A stretch of DNA of 64,000 nucleotides from Streptomyces sp. S.PNR 29 (GTDB taxonomy: Bacteria > Actinomycetota > Actinomycetes > Streptomycetales > Streptomycetaceae), in assembly GCF_030386795.1 (NCBI RefSeq), contig NZ_JANUQM010000003.1, positions 124,001 through 188,000 of the forward strand, written 5' to 3'. The notes beneath the pieces are model-generated. The model was not told where the DNA came from. It worked only from the letters and a program-made list of their open reading frames with translations, and did not search any database. Below, in pieces: positions 7,138 through 15,502 of this stretch. How positions within the stretch are numbered: the first letter of the stretch is position 1; every line of letters starts with the position of its first letter. Made by a program: the position numbers and the translations under genes.

Positions 7138-8693
7138 GCGCGGACCCTCTCGGTGAGCATGCGGGTGATCTCCACCCGCTTCACCTTCCAGGTGGCGGTC
7201 ATCGGCAGCTCCTCGAACCGCCACTGCCGGGGCTCGGCCATCGGCGGCAGGTCGGCGGTGGCCGCCCGCCACCGCTGCGGGTCCAGCGGCCGTTCGCCCC
7301 GGACGCAGACCACCGGCACCGGCTCGCGGTCCGCACCGGGCACGATGACCACCTCGCGCAGCTCCTCCAGCCGGGACATCAGAGTGTCCTCGACCTCCAG
7401 GTTGCTGTGCACGGCGTCGATCCGGTCGATCTCACGGTCGATCAGATACAGCCCGCCCAGACGGCTCCGGTACCCCATGTCGCCCATCTGCCACCACGCG
7501 CCGTCCAGTTGGCGCTCGTACCGCTCCCGTGCCCCGAGGTAGGTGAGGATGCGGCCCCGGGTACGGGCCTCGATCCGGCCCGGCGTCCCCGGCCGGACCG
7601 GCCGACCGGAGTCGTCCGTCACCCGCACCCGGGTGAACCCGGGTATCCCGATCCCCACCCGGCGGCCGTCCGCGCGGCCCGCGCTGCGCCGCGTGAACCA
7701 CTGGAAGGCCACCGGCCCCGTCTCGCTCTGCCCGTACAGCTGGATGAGCCGGGGCGCCCGGCGCCGCGACGCGCCCAGCAGCCGCCGTACGGTGCGCGGA
7801 TGGATCGCGTCGAACGTGGAGCCGTAGGAGCGGACCCGGGACAGCGGCGCACCGGGCGCGTCGGCCAGCTCCTCCCACAGCACGAAGGTGTTGGGGTGGG
7901 TCTCGACGATGCCCGGGCGGTGCCGGGCCAGCAGCGGGCCCACCGCGGCGGGGTCCGGGTCGGTGATCAGCACGAGGGGGCTGCCGAAGTGCAGCAGGAC
8001 GCCGAGCAGGTGGTAGAAGCGGGAGTGCACGAAGGACATGTGCAGGGCCGCGGTCTCCCCGCGCGTGGGCCAGCCCATCGCCTTCTGCGGGACGAGCCGG
8101 TTCCACATGGTGTGCGCGCAGTGCACGGCGAGCTTGGGAACGCCGGTGGTGCCGGAGCTGTGGGTGATCAGGGACGGCTCCCGGGGGTGCAGCCGCACCG
8201 GCGCGGGAGGGGTGGCGCCGGCGTACTTCGCCAGGGGCACGGCGCCGGGCGCGTCGTCCACCGACAGGGCCTGCCGCACGAGGCCGTCGATGTCGTACAA
8301 CGACCCCTCCAGCTTGGCGCGGTCGCTGATCAGCCAGGGCCGGTCGAGCCGTCCGAGCAGCTGTCCGACGACCGGACCGCTCAGGGTGGGCGACAGCAGC
8401 ACCGGCACGGCGCCGATACGGGAGACGGCACAGGTCAGCAGTACGATGTCGACGTTGTCCGTCTTGTGGACGACCACCTGCTCCGAGGGCCGGACCCCGG
8501 CCTCCCACAGCCGCCCGGACAGCTCGTCGACGACATCCGCGAGCACCGTGTAGCTGAGGTCGACGCCGAGCGCGGGGGAGACGTCCAGCGGGCGGTCCAG
8601 GGTGACGAACACGGCTCCGTGGCGGTCGGCCGCCTGCCGGAACATGGGGCCGAGATAGAACCCGCGGTCGACGAGCAGAGGGTGCTGCGGCAT
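7134..8693 (-). CDS. AMP-dependent acyl-adenylate/CoA ligase family enzyme
   Basis: A 519-residue ANL-superfamily ligase. The P-loop A3 motif is HSSGTTGVPKLAVH, later come LYGQSETGPV (A5) and a Y/WQMGDMGYRS-type A7 region. The hinge is YLIDREIDRID, where aligned CoA ligases usually read GRxxD or GRxKD. The C-terminal A10-like lysine is in MTATWKVKRVEI. The start is ATG 8693 with AAGGAG nine bases upstream. It lies between a benzoate-CoA-ligase-like gene and the hydroxylase and is coupled to the latter. The altered A8/A10 surroundings (TATWKVK rather than PxTxxGKxxR) suggest a specialised acyl substrate, or transfer to something other than CoA. It could activate a fatty or amino-aromatic acid; I cannot decide. 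Confidence 0.82.
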   Translation of the reverse strand: MPQHPLLVDRGFYLGPMFRQAADRHGAVFVTLDRPLDVSPALGVDLSYTVLADVVDELSGRLWEAGVRPSEQVVVHKTDNVDIVLLTCAVSRIGAVPVLLSPTLSGPVVGQLLGRLDRPWLISDRAKLEGSLYDIDGLVRQALSVDDAPGAVPLAKYAGATPPAPVRLHPREPSLITHSSGTTGVPKLAVHCAHTMWNRLVPQKAMGWPTRGETAALHMSFVHSRFYHLLGVLLHFGSPLVLITDPDPAAVGPLLARHRPGIVETHPNTFVLWEELADAPGAPLSRVRSYGSTFDAIHPRTVRRLLGASRRRAPRLIQLYGQSETGPVAFQWFTRRSAGRADGRRVGIGIPGFTRVRVTDDSGRPVRPGTPGRIEARTRGRILTYLGARERYERQLDGAWWQMGDMGYRSRLGGLYLIDREIDRIDAVHSNLEVEDTLMSRLEELREVVIVPGADREPVPVVCVRGERPLDPQRWRAATADLPPMAEPRQWRFEELPMTATWKVKRVEITRMLTERVRA

Positions 8694-8725
8694 ACGACCG
8701 CTCCTTTCTGTCGGATGGGCCGGGC

Positions 8726-10489
8726 TCACCAGGCGCCCCGGCGGAGCAGGTGGCGGCGGAGCTTTCCGGTGGGGGTGCGCGGCAGTGACGGGACGAAGCT
8801 GACGCTGCGGGGGACCTTGAAGGCGGCGAGACGGTCGCGGGCCAGTTCGAGGAGCTCGCTCTGCAGGCCGGCCGCGGGCCGTGCGGCGGGTACGACGAAG
8901 GCGCGCAGCCGGCTGACGCCGAGCCCGTCGGTGACGGCGGCGACCGCGACCTCCCGCACCGCCGGGTGCCTCCGCAGCACGGCCTCCACCTCCAGCGGGG
9001 AGAGGGTGATGCCGCCGACCATCTCCATGTCGTCGGCGCGGCCCAGGTGCCGGTAGGTGCCGTCCGGTTCGAGGCGCGCCCGGTCCCGGGTGGCCAGCCA
9101 GCCGCCGACGAGCGTGCGGTCCGTCTCCTCGGGGCGGTTCAGGTAGCCGGGCGTCACCGTCGGCCCGCGCACCCACATCTCGCCCTCCTCGCCGTCCGGC
9201 ACCGGGCGCCCGTCACGGTCCCGCAGCTCCACCTCGAAGCCGGGGACGGGGCGGCCGACGGTGCCGGGGTGGTGGTGGTCGAAGCTGTTGGCGCAGAAGG
9301 CGTGGCCGGCCTCGGTGGAGCCGATCTGCTCCAGCACCGGCGCGCCGAGCAGCTCGGTGACCTGCCTGCCCAGCCCGTCCGGCATGCCCTCACCGGCCGA
9401 CACGGCGGCGCGCACCGAGACGAAGCAGGCCTCGTGCCCGCTGCCCCGGTCGGCCACCAGCGCGGCATACGCGGACGGCACGGAGTACAGCAGGGTCACC
9501 CGGTGCCGGGCGACGAGGTCGTCGACGACGGCCGGGGTGGGGCGCCGGTCGACCAGGACGGCGCTGGAGCCGGAGAAGAGCGGGAAGACGAAGGCGTTGC
9601 CGAAGCCGTACGCGAAGTACAGCTTCGACACCGACAGGGTGACGTCGTCCTCGGTGATCCGCAGCAGCCGGCGGCCGATCAGGTCGTGGTAGGCCTTCGG
9701 ATCGCCGTGCCCGTGTACGACCCCCTTCGGGCGGCCCGTCGTGCCGGAGGTGTACTGGATGTACAGCGGGGTGTGCGCGTCGACCGGGTGGGCGGGGGCC
9801 GGGTCGGCGGCGGGGGTGAGCGCGGCCAGCTGGTCGCCGCCGAGCTGCTTCCTGTCGGGGAAACGGTTCTCCAGTCCCGGTCCGGTCACGCACAGCACGG
9901 CCCCGGTGTCCTCGGCCATGAACGTGTGCTCGGCCGCCGGGAGTTCCGGATTGACCAGGACCGCCACGGCCCCGAGGCGGGCGGTGGCGAGGAAGGCCGT
10001 CACCCACGTGACACTGTCGGGCAGCGCCAGCAGTACCCGGTCACCGGGGCGCACACCGCGCTCGGCGAGCACGCCGGCCGCGCGCGCCGCCAGCTCGTGC
10101 ACCTCCCCGTGGGTCCAGACCCGGTGGCCCTGGTGAAACGCGGCCCGGCGGCCCCAGCCACGCCGCTCGGCGAGATCGGCGAGCTGGGCGGCCAGATTGC
10201 CGGGGGCGGCGGGGCCGGGTGGGGGTGGTGGGGAGGGGCGGGGGGCCGTGGATCGCTGCCGGGTCGGAGACTGCCGGAGCGTGGGCCGCGGGGACTGCTG
10301 GGTGGTGACCTGCCGAGCCGCGGTGTGCGGGCCGGCGGCTTGCGAGGGCTTGGCTTGGCGGTTCCCGGCTTGGGGGCCGGCGGTTTGCTGGGCCGGGGCC
10401 CCAGGGCCCTTGGCTTGGGAAGCCCTGGTCTGAGGTGCTCCGGCCTGAAGGGCCTTGGCCTGCGGGGTCCTCGCCCGGGGGATCGTCAT
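8726..10489 (-). CDS. Benzoate-CoA ligase-like AMP-dependent ligase with low-complexity N-terminal tail
   Basis: A 587-residue ANL ligase. Residues 1-97 are an Ala/Gln/Pro/Thr/Lys/Arg-rich tail with recurring QA(K/G)xPQ elements ending in a run of prolines. The enzyme proper starts near residue 98 and resembles benzoate/4-hydroxybenzoate-CoA ligases. It has A3 QYTSGTTGRPKGVVHGH, the aryl-pocket region SKLYFAYGFGNAFVFPLFSG, A5 EQIGSTEAGHAF, A8 HLGRADDMEMVGG and A10 PRTPTGKLRRHLL with the catalytic lysine. The ATG at 10489 overlaps the pabAB stop (ATGA), and no nearer ATG or GTG start was seen that would exclude the tail. In context it should activate p-aminobenzoate or a hydroxylated derivative as an acyl-AMP/CoA. 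The substrate is inferred. Confidence 0.85.
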   Translation of the reverse strand: MTIPRARTPQAKALQAGAPQTRASQAKGPGAPAQQTAGPQAGNRQAKPSQAAGPHTAARQVTTQQSPRPTLRQSPTRQRSTAPRPSPPPPPGPAAPGNLAAQLADLAERRGWGRRAAFHQGHRVWTHGEVHELAARAAGVLAERGVRPGDRVLLALPDSVTWVTAFLATARLGAVAVLVNPELPAAEHTFMAEDTGAVLCVTGPGLENRFPDRKQLGGDQLAALTPAADPAPAHPVDAHTPLYIQYTSGTTGRPKGVVHGHGDPKAYHDLIGRRLLRITEDDVTLSVSKLYFAYGFGNAFVFPLFSGSSAVLVDRRPTPAVVDDLVARHRVTLLYSVPSAYAALVADRGSGHEACFVSVRAAVSAGEGMPDGLGRQVTELLGAPVLEQIGSTEAGHAFCANSFDHHHPGTVGRPVPGFEVELRDRDGRPVPDGEEGEMWVRGPTVTPGYLNRPEETDRTLVGGWLATRDRARLEPDGTYRHLGRADDMEMVGGITLSPLEVEAVLRRHPAVREVAVAAVTDGLGVSRLRAFVVPAARPAAGLQSELLELARDRLAAFKVPRSVSFVPSLPRTPTGKLRRHLLRRGAW

Positions 10490-12765
10490 CGCGCGGCCTC
10501 CTCGGCGGCGACCGGCAGGGCGGCGGGCTCCCGGCGGAGGCGCAACCGCGTCGAGGGGGGCTCTTTCAAAGGCCCCGTACGCGACACGGCGGCCCCTTGA
10601 CCCGCGCCGACCCGTGCCGCGGCGGTCTCCTGAGGCCTCCCCGTCCGGTCGCCGGTGTGCTCCCGGAGGGCGCGCATCTGTGCCGCGGTCTTCAGCAGCA
10701 TCTCGTCGTACTCGGCGACCGGGTCGGAGCCGAGGACGATCGCGCCGCCGGCGCCCAGGTGCAGCAGGCCGTCGGCGAGCACGGCGGTGCGGATGACGAT
10801 GCTGAGGTCCGCGCCGCCACTGCACCCCAGGTAGCCGATCGCCCCGGAGTAGACGCCGCGGGCCTCGGTCTCCAGCGAGTCGATGATCTCCATCGTGCGC
10901 AGCTTCGGCGCGCCGGTCATCGACCCGCCGGGGAAGCAGGCACGCACGCAGTCCACCACGTCCGTGCCCTCGCGCAACCTGCCCTCCACGGTGGAGACGA
11001 GCTGGTGCACGGTGGCGTACGTCTCCGTGGCCATGAGCCGGGAGACACGCACCGTCCCGGTCCGGCAGACCCGGCCCAGGTCGTTGCGGAGCAGGTCGAC
11101 GATCATCAGGTTCTCGGCACGCGTCTTGGCGTCCGCCGCCAGCGCGTCCCGTAAACCGGCGTCCTCCTCGGGCGTGGCGCCGCGCGGTGCGGTGCCCTTG
11201 ATGGGCTTGGCCTCGGCGACGCCGTCCCGGGTGATCCGCAGGAAGCGTTCGGGGGAGGAACCGGCCACGTCGAGGTCCCCGTACTTCAGGAAGGCGGCGT
11301 ACGGCGCCGGATTGACGCGGCGCAGCACCCGGTAGAAGGCGTACGCGTCGGGCGGCGCGGGCAGCCGGGCGGCGTTGGTCAGGCAGATCTCGTAGCTGGT
11401 GCCCGCCGCGAGCTCCCGCTTGCAGGCCTCGATGTCCGCGAGGTAGGTCGCCCGGTCCCGGACCAGCCACGGCTCGGCGGCGCCGGGATCCGGGACGGCC
11501 GACGCGGCGGAGGGCGCCTCGGCCGCGGCGGTGTCCGACTCCGTGGACACGCAGCTGAGCCGGGCCAGCGTGGCATCGAGCCAGTCGGCCGCCTCCCGGG
11601 TGGCCTGCGGGGTGTCCTCGGCCAGGCAGACGGCGTAGGTGAAGCCCTCCTGGTGGTCCACCGCGATCAGCCGGTCGGCGAACAGCCAGCAGGCGTCCGG
11701 GTTCGATGACCGGTGACGATTGTTCTGCGCACCGCAGTCGGCCTTCAGCTCGTAGCCGAGGTAGCCGACGTAGCCGCCGGTGAAGTCGAAGGGCAGGCCC
11801 GCCGCGTCCACGTGACGGCTCGCCAGCTGCCGTTTGAGGTAGTCGAAGACGCTCGCCCTGACCTTGCGCACCGGCCGCCCGGCCCGCTCGATCTCGCACA
11901 CTGCGCTGTCGACGTCGTAGCGGACGAACTCGGCGAGCGGCCCGCTGCCGTCCCCGAGGAACGAGAACCGGGACAGGCCCCGCTCGACCCGGGAACTGTC
12001 CAGCCAGAACGCCCGCGGTGAGTCGGCGAACATCCGCGTGAAGGCGGCCTCGGTGTCGACCGCGCCGGCGATCCGGCGGGTGTGCAGGCGGTAGGCGGGC
12101 CGGCGGGGCCGCGCGGGGCGGGGGGCGGCGGCCGCGGACGGGGGGACCGCGGTGTTCTTCGTCCGCGGCCTGCGGGCCCGTTCCGCCGTGAGGTTCCGGA
12201 AGTTCACCAGCATGCGGTGGCCGTACTCGGTGAGGACGGACTCCGGGTGGAACTGCACTCCCCACAGGGGCCGGGTGCGGTGCCGCAGTCCCATCAGCAC
12301 GCCGTCCTCGGCCCAGGCGGTGGCCTCCAGTGTCTCCGGCAGCGGTTCGCGCACGGACAGCGAGTGGTAGCGGACCGCGGTGAAGTGCTGCGGCAGCCCC
12401 TGGAACAGGTCCCGCCCGTCGTGCCGGATCGCGGACAGATGCCCGTGCCGCGGCTCGGGCGCGGGCTCCACCCGGCCGCCCTCTCCCAGGGCGACGCCCT
12501 GGTGGCCGAGGCAGACGCCGAGCACCGGGATGGTGGCCCCGGCGAGGACGGCGGCGCTGACGCCGAAGTCGCGCGCGGTGCCCGGATGCCCGGGGCCGGG
12601 CGACACGACCACGTTGTCGAACTCCCCGAGAAACCCCCCGAGATCCGGAATCCGGTCGGCGGCGTCGTTGTGGATCACCACCGGTTCCTCGCCGTTGACC
12701 TCGGCGATCAACTGGAACAGGTTGTACGTGTACGAGTCGTAGTTGTCGATGAGCAGGGTCTTCAC
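10486..12765 (-). CDS. pabAB: Fused aminodeoxychorismate synthase (PabA-PabB)
   Basis: A 759-residue fusion. Residues 1-195 are a class I glutamine amidotransferase (LLIDNYDSYTYNLFQLI, nucleophile Cys85 in VLGVCLGHQGVAL, and the His/Glu pair in VQFHPES). After a Pro/Arg linker, residues about 235-715 are the chorismate-binding PabB part. The motif PIKGT, not PIAGT, marks aminodeoxychorismate rather than anthranilate synthase. FPGGSMTGAPK and YSGAIGYLG are also present. The tail (715-759) is low-complexity. Start GTG 12765 has AAGGAGG upstream. It heads the operon with the ligases, hydroxylase and PabC-like enzyme. Fusions of this kind are usual in secondary metabolism (chloramphenicol, PABA-primed polyenes) rather than folate synthesis. 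Confidence 0.93.
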   Translation of the reverse strand: MKTLLIDNYDSYTYNLFQLIAEVNGEEPVVIHNDAADRIPDLGGFLGEFDNVVVSPGPGHPGTARDFGVSAAVLAGATIPVLGVCLGHQGVALGEGGRVEPAPEPRHGHLSAIRHDGRDLFQGLPQHFTAVRYHSLSVREPLPETLEATAWAEDGVLMGLRHRTRPLWGVQFHPESVLTEYGHRMLVNFRNLTAERARRPRTKNTAVPPSAAAAPRPARPRRPAYRLHTRRIAGAVDTEAAFTRMFADSPRAFWLDSSRVERGLSRFSFLGDGSGPLAEFVRYDVDSAVCEIERAGRPVRKVRASVFDYLKRQLASRHVDAAGLPFDFTGGYVGYLGYELKADCGAQNNRHRSSNPDACWLFADRLIAVDHQEGFTYAVCLAEDTPQATREAADWLDATLARLSCVSTESDTAAAEAPSAASAVPDPGAAEPWLVRDRATYLADIEACKRELAAGTSYEICLTNAARLPAPPDAYAFYRVLRRVNPAPYAAFLKYGDLDVAGSSPERFLRITRDGVAEAKPIKGTAPRGATPEEDAGLRDALAADAKTRAENLMIVDLLRNDLGRVCRTGTVRVSRLMATETYATVHQLVSTVEGRLREGTDVVDCVRACFPGGSMTGAPKLRTMEIIDSLETEARGVYSGAIGYLGCSGGADLSIVIRTAVLADGLLHLGAGGAIVLGSDPVAEYDEMLLKTAAQMRALREHTGDRTGRPQETAAARVGAGQGAAVSRTGPLKEPPSTRLRLRREPAALPVAAEEAAR

Positions 12766-12812
12766 CCGCCCACCTCCTTTTGATCGTTCTCGGACCTGTG
12801 CGGTCCGCAGAC

Positions 12813-13400
12813 CTAGGCGGTCCGTTTTTTGTGCCGACCGCGGAGCGCCTGCAACGGGGGATACAACCATTTCTTGAAGAAAGCCTGGAGCCGGGGCATG
12901 AGAATCCAGGTCACCAGGGCCGTTACGGACAGACACAGCAGGAGTGTGCGGAACAGTGGATTGATGCCGTCGAGATAGGGCAGCACGGTCAGATTGAACA
13001 GAAGGACGGGTGGAAAAACCGCGCTCATATTCACAAACCACAGTTTCCATTTCGGGGGCGGCCGCGGGGCGGCCGGGGCGGGCGGCCGGGGGGTCTGGGA
13101 GTCGAACCAGGCCCTGGATCCCGCCATGCTGCGGCGCCTGGTCTCCCGGGCGAGTCCCTCGGCGCGAGCCGTCCACTGAACGTGGGCCAGGGAGTTCTCC
13201 CAAGCCCGGGCGGAAGCCTCGCTGTCGAAGCGGTAGACCACATGCCACTCCGCTTCCTTGTCGACCAGCACGCCACCCCCCAGAAACCCTGGCTGCTGCG
13301 CACTCGTACGCAGCAGGGCCCACCCCCATGAGTGGAAGTCGGCCTCACGCCCCGGCACCACCTGATAGGCCACGGTGACGGTAACGGGATTCCTGCTCAC
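12813..13400 (-). CDS. ABM-domain (antibiotic biosynthesis monooxygenase) membrane protein
   Basis: About 195 residues. Residues 1-85 form an ABM/dimeric alpha-beta barrel (VAYQVVPGREADFHSWGWAL, then WHVVYRFDSEASARAWENS). After a Pro-rich linker there are two transmembrane segments (MSAVFPPVLLFNLTVLPYL and LLLCLSVTALVTWILMP) and a basic tail. This layout occurs in uncharacterised actinobacterial proteins annotated as ABM family. GTG 13400 is my choice. A TTG at 13436 would add 12 residues, and neither has a convincing ribosome site. The gene and its upstream region are visibly less GC-rich than neighbours. It lies 47 bases upstream of pabAB on the same strand and may belong to the island, though no catalytic residues are certain. 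Confidence 0.7.
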   Translation of the reverse strand: MSRNPVTVTVAYQVVPGREADFHSWGWALLRTSAQQPGFLGGGVLVDKEAEWHVVYRFDSEASARAWENSLAHVQWTARAEGLARETRRRSMAGSRAWFDSQTPRPPAPAAPRPPPKWKLWFVNMSAVFPPVLLFNLTVLPYLDGINPLFRTLLLCLSVTALVTWILMPRLQAFFKKWLYPPLQALRGRHKKRTA

Positions 13401-13436
13401 GTCTGGGAATACGGAAAGAATGCACTCGGCGTTCAA

Positions 13437-13718
13437 TCTTCAACGAAGTTTTTCAGGTGTCCGGATCGTGGCCCTATGGTTGTCTTTAGCTGGCCTTGCG
13501 TGTTCTGTTGAGCGATGCCAGAGGTAAATTCCCGAGAATTCGCGGAAGCGATTGCTGTCGAGCTGCGGAAAAGGCATTGTCCCGGCGCCGCCCCACCCGC
13601 ACCCCACTCCCGGTCCGGGCCGCCGCACCGAGGGTGACTAGGCTGGCCGCCGCACCCCGCGGACCGCGGGCACACCGGACAACGGCATCGACACGGCATC
13701 ACCAACGGGGAGAAGGAC
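13437..13718. other. AT-richer intergenic region
   Basis: No gene is evident. The half next to the ABM gene (about 13437-13560) is clearly richer in A/T than the surrounding genes and probably holds the minus-strand promoter of the island. The half nearest 13719 is GC-rich and ends in GGGGAGAAGGAC, the ribosome site of the lipoprotein gene. No obvious palindrome was seen. Confidence 0.5.
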
Positions 13719-14081
13719 ATGGCGGAGACACGGCGACGGCTGCGGTCGAGCACGGTGGTGCTCGGCGGCATGGGAGTCATAGCGGCGGCCCTGACCTCCT
13801 GCGGCTCCGAGCCCGACCGCCGCTGCGTGGACCGCGACAGCTACACCTACGAGGGCTACAAGATCATCGCCGACAAGAACTGCGCGTCCGGCTCGTCCGG
13901 CACCTCGGCGGGCTCCTCCAAGAGCCGCAAGAAGACCGGCAGGACCAGCAGCGCCGACGCCGCCTGGTACTACGACGCCGACGTCAGCGGCGGCTACGCC
14001 GACTACGGCACCTTCAGCCGCAGCGAGGCCGTCGACCGGGGCGGTTTCGGCTGCTCCGGCTCCGGCAGCGGCGGCGGCTGA
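13719..14081 (+). CDS. Small predicted lipoprotein, function unknown
   Basis: A 120-residue protein with a basic N-terminus, a hydrophobic core (VVLGGMGVIAAALTSCGS) and a lipobox-like Cys near residue 28, so probably exported and lipidated. The mature part has a small Cys-containing domain (RRCVDRDSYTYEGYKIIADKNC), then a Ser/Lys-rich stretch and a Gly/Ser tail ending FGCSGSGSGGG. Four mature Cys could form disulfides. It precedes the glutathionylspermidine-synthase-like gene by 27 bases, so the two are probably co-transcribed. I do not recognise a function. Confidence 0.75.
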   Translation: MAETRRRLRSSTVVLGGMGVIAAALTSCGSEPDRRCVDRDSYTYEGYKIIADKNCASGSSGTSAGSSKSRKKTGRTSSADAAWYYDADVSGGYADYGTFSRSEAVDRGGFGCSGSGSGGG

Positions 14082-14108
14082 ACGCGTCGTCGACCGGAGC
14101 CCGCGCCC

Positions 14109-15302
14109 ATGGAACGCCGTACGATCGAGCCCCGCCCCGGCTGGCAGCAGACCGTCGAGGAGCAGGGGCTCGTCTACCCCCTCACCCGCTACCCCGACGG
14201 TTCCCTGCGCCCCTACTGGGACGAGAGCGCCTACTACGTCTTCACCCTCGACGAGGTCGAGGCGCTGGAGGAGGTCGTCGAGGAACTGCACCGGATGTGC
14301 CTGGCGGCCGCCGACCACATCGTGACAGCGGACCGCTTCGCCGACCTCGGCATCACCGACCCGCGCGTGGCCCGGGCGGTCGCCGAGGCCTGGCAGCGCC
14401 GTGCCGAACTCCCGTCCGTCTACGGTCGCTTCGACCTCCACTACGACGGCACCGGCCCGGCCAAGCTGCTGGAGTACAACGCCGACACCCCCACCTCGCT
14501 GGTCGAGGCCGCCTCGCCGCAGTGGTTCTGGATGGAGGAGCGCTTCCCGGGCGCCGACCAGTGGAACTCCCTCCACGAACGCCTGATCGACGCCTGGAAG
14601 AAGCAGGCCGGCCTCCTCCCGCCGGGCAGTCCCCTGTACTTCGCGTACTCCTCCGCCGACGAGCTCGGCGAGGACCTCATGACCGTCGCCTACCTGAAGG
14701 AGACCGCAGAGCAGGCCGGCCTCGACACCGACTGGATCTCCATGGAGGAGATCGGCTGGGACCGCCTCTCCGGCCGCTTCGTCGACACCCGGCTCCGCTT
14801 CATCCGCAGCTGCTTCAAGCTCTACCCCTGGGAGTGGCTCACCACCGACCGCTTCGCCGACCACGTCCTCGACACCCTCGACAACGGCGGCGGCACCGGC
14901 ACGACGATGTGGATCGAGCCCGCCTGGAAGATGCTGCTGAGCAACAAGGCACTCCTGGCGATCCTCTGGGAGCTGTACCCGGACCACCCCAACCTGCTCC
15001 CCGCCCACCTGGACGGCCCCCGCGACCTGGCGCACACCACCGGCTACGTCGCCAAGCCCCTCCTAGGCCGCGAGGGCGCCGGCGTGACGATCCACGAGCC
15101 GGACACCTCGGGCGCCGCCCCCGCCGTGCGCGACGAACCCTGCTGCTACCAGCAGCTCGCCCCCCTGCCCGCCTTCGACGGCAACCACGTCGTCCTCGGC
15201 GCCTGGGTCGTCGAGCACGAGTCCGCCGGCCTCGGCATCCGCGAGTCCTCGGGCCTGATCACGGACGAGTACGCCCGCTTCCTGCCGCACGTGATCCTCT
15301 AG
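14109..15302 (+). CDS. Glutathionylspermidine synthase family protein (ATP-grasp)
   Basis: A 397-residue protein of the GSP-synthase/YgiC/YjfC family, an ATP-grasp C-N ligase fold. Visible signatures are ERRTIEPRPGWQQTVEEQGL at the N-terminus, YGRFDLHYDGTGPAKLLEYN (metal/substrate-binding, DxxYD and LEYN), TTMWIEPAWKMLLSNKALL, and the ATP-grasp phosphate region YVAKPLLGREGAG. Actinobacteria lack glutathionylspermidine, so the true substrate is probably another peptide or amine, as proposed for the YjfC homologues. It follows the small lipoprotein and ends in a strong hairpin that overlaps its stop codon. Confidence 0.88.
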   Translation: MERRTIEPRPGWQQTVEEQGLVYPLTRYPDGSLRPYWDESAYYVFTLDEVEALEEVVEELHRMCLAAADHIVTADRFADLGITDPRVARAVAEAWQRRAELPSVYGRFDLHYDGTGPAKLLEYNADTPTSLVEAASPQWFWMEERFPGADQWNSLHERLIDAWKKQAGLLPPGSPLYFAYSSADELGEDLMTVAYLKETAEQAGLDTDWISMEEIGWDRLSGRFVDTRLRFIRSCFKLYPWEWLTTDRFADHVLDTLDNGGGTGTTMWIEPAWKMLLSNKALLAILWELYPDHPNLLPAHLDGPRDLAHTTGYVAKPLLGREGAGVTIHEPDTSGAAPAVRDEPCCYQQLAPLPAFDGNHVVLGAWVVEHESAGLGIRESSGLITDEYARFLPHVIL

Positions 15303-15328
15303 GTGTGCCGTCCGGACAGCACACCTAG
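15299..15328 (+). terminator. Hairpin terminator overlapping the stop of the ATP-grasp gene
   Basis: CTAGGTGTGC at 15299-15308 pairs perfectly with GCACACCTAG at 15319-15328 around a 10-base loop. The left arm includes the TAG stop. There is no U tract, as usual in Streptomyces. Confidence 0.75.
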
Positions 15329-15408
15329 GACCTGCCGTACGCCCCTTTTCCCCGGCCCGCATGGTGGACGTCGGCGCACGGCATGACCATGCGCCGGGTA
15401 GGCTGATC

Positions 15409-15502
15409 GCGGGCCGTGACTGGCGCGCTGGGATGGGACCGACCATCGGGGAGCGGCCCCTGGGTCCTGGGCCCTGAACGAGTGCCGTGCGCCTGGGCCG
15501 TA
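15409..15502 (+). promoter_or_regulatory. Probable ZTP (pfl motif) riboswitch upstream of glyA
   Basis: The leader carries GGGCCGTGACTGGCG (15411-15425), then a hairpin with GATGGGACCGACCATC, then GGGGAGCGGCC, and after a variable loop GCGCCTGGGC (15490-15499). This order (UGACUGGCG, CCAUCGGGGAGC, CGCCUGGGC) is what I remember for actinobacterial pfl/ZTP riboswitches, which sense ZTP/ZMP and switch on one-carbon genes such as glyA. The element ends about 35 bases before the ATG, after which a GGAGG ribosome site follows. A covariance-model search would settle it. Confidence 0.72.

Noticed and set aside
10486..12765. Anthranilate synthase instead of ADC synthase
   Set aside because: The PIKGT motif is that of PabB (anthranilate synthases have PIAGT), and a PabC-like gene is in the same operon.
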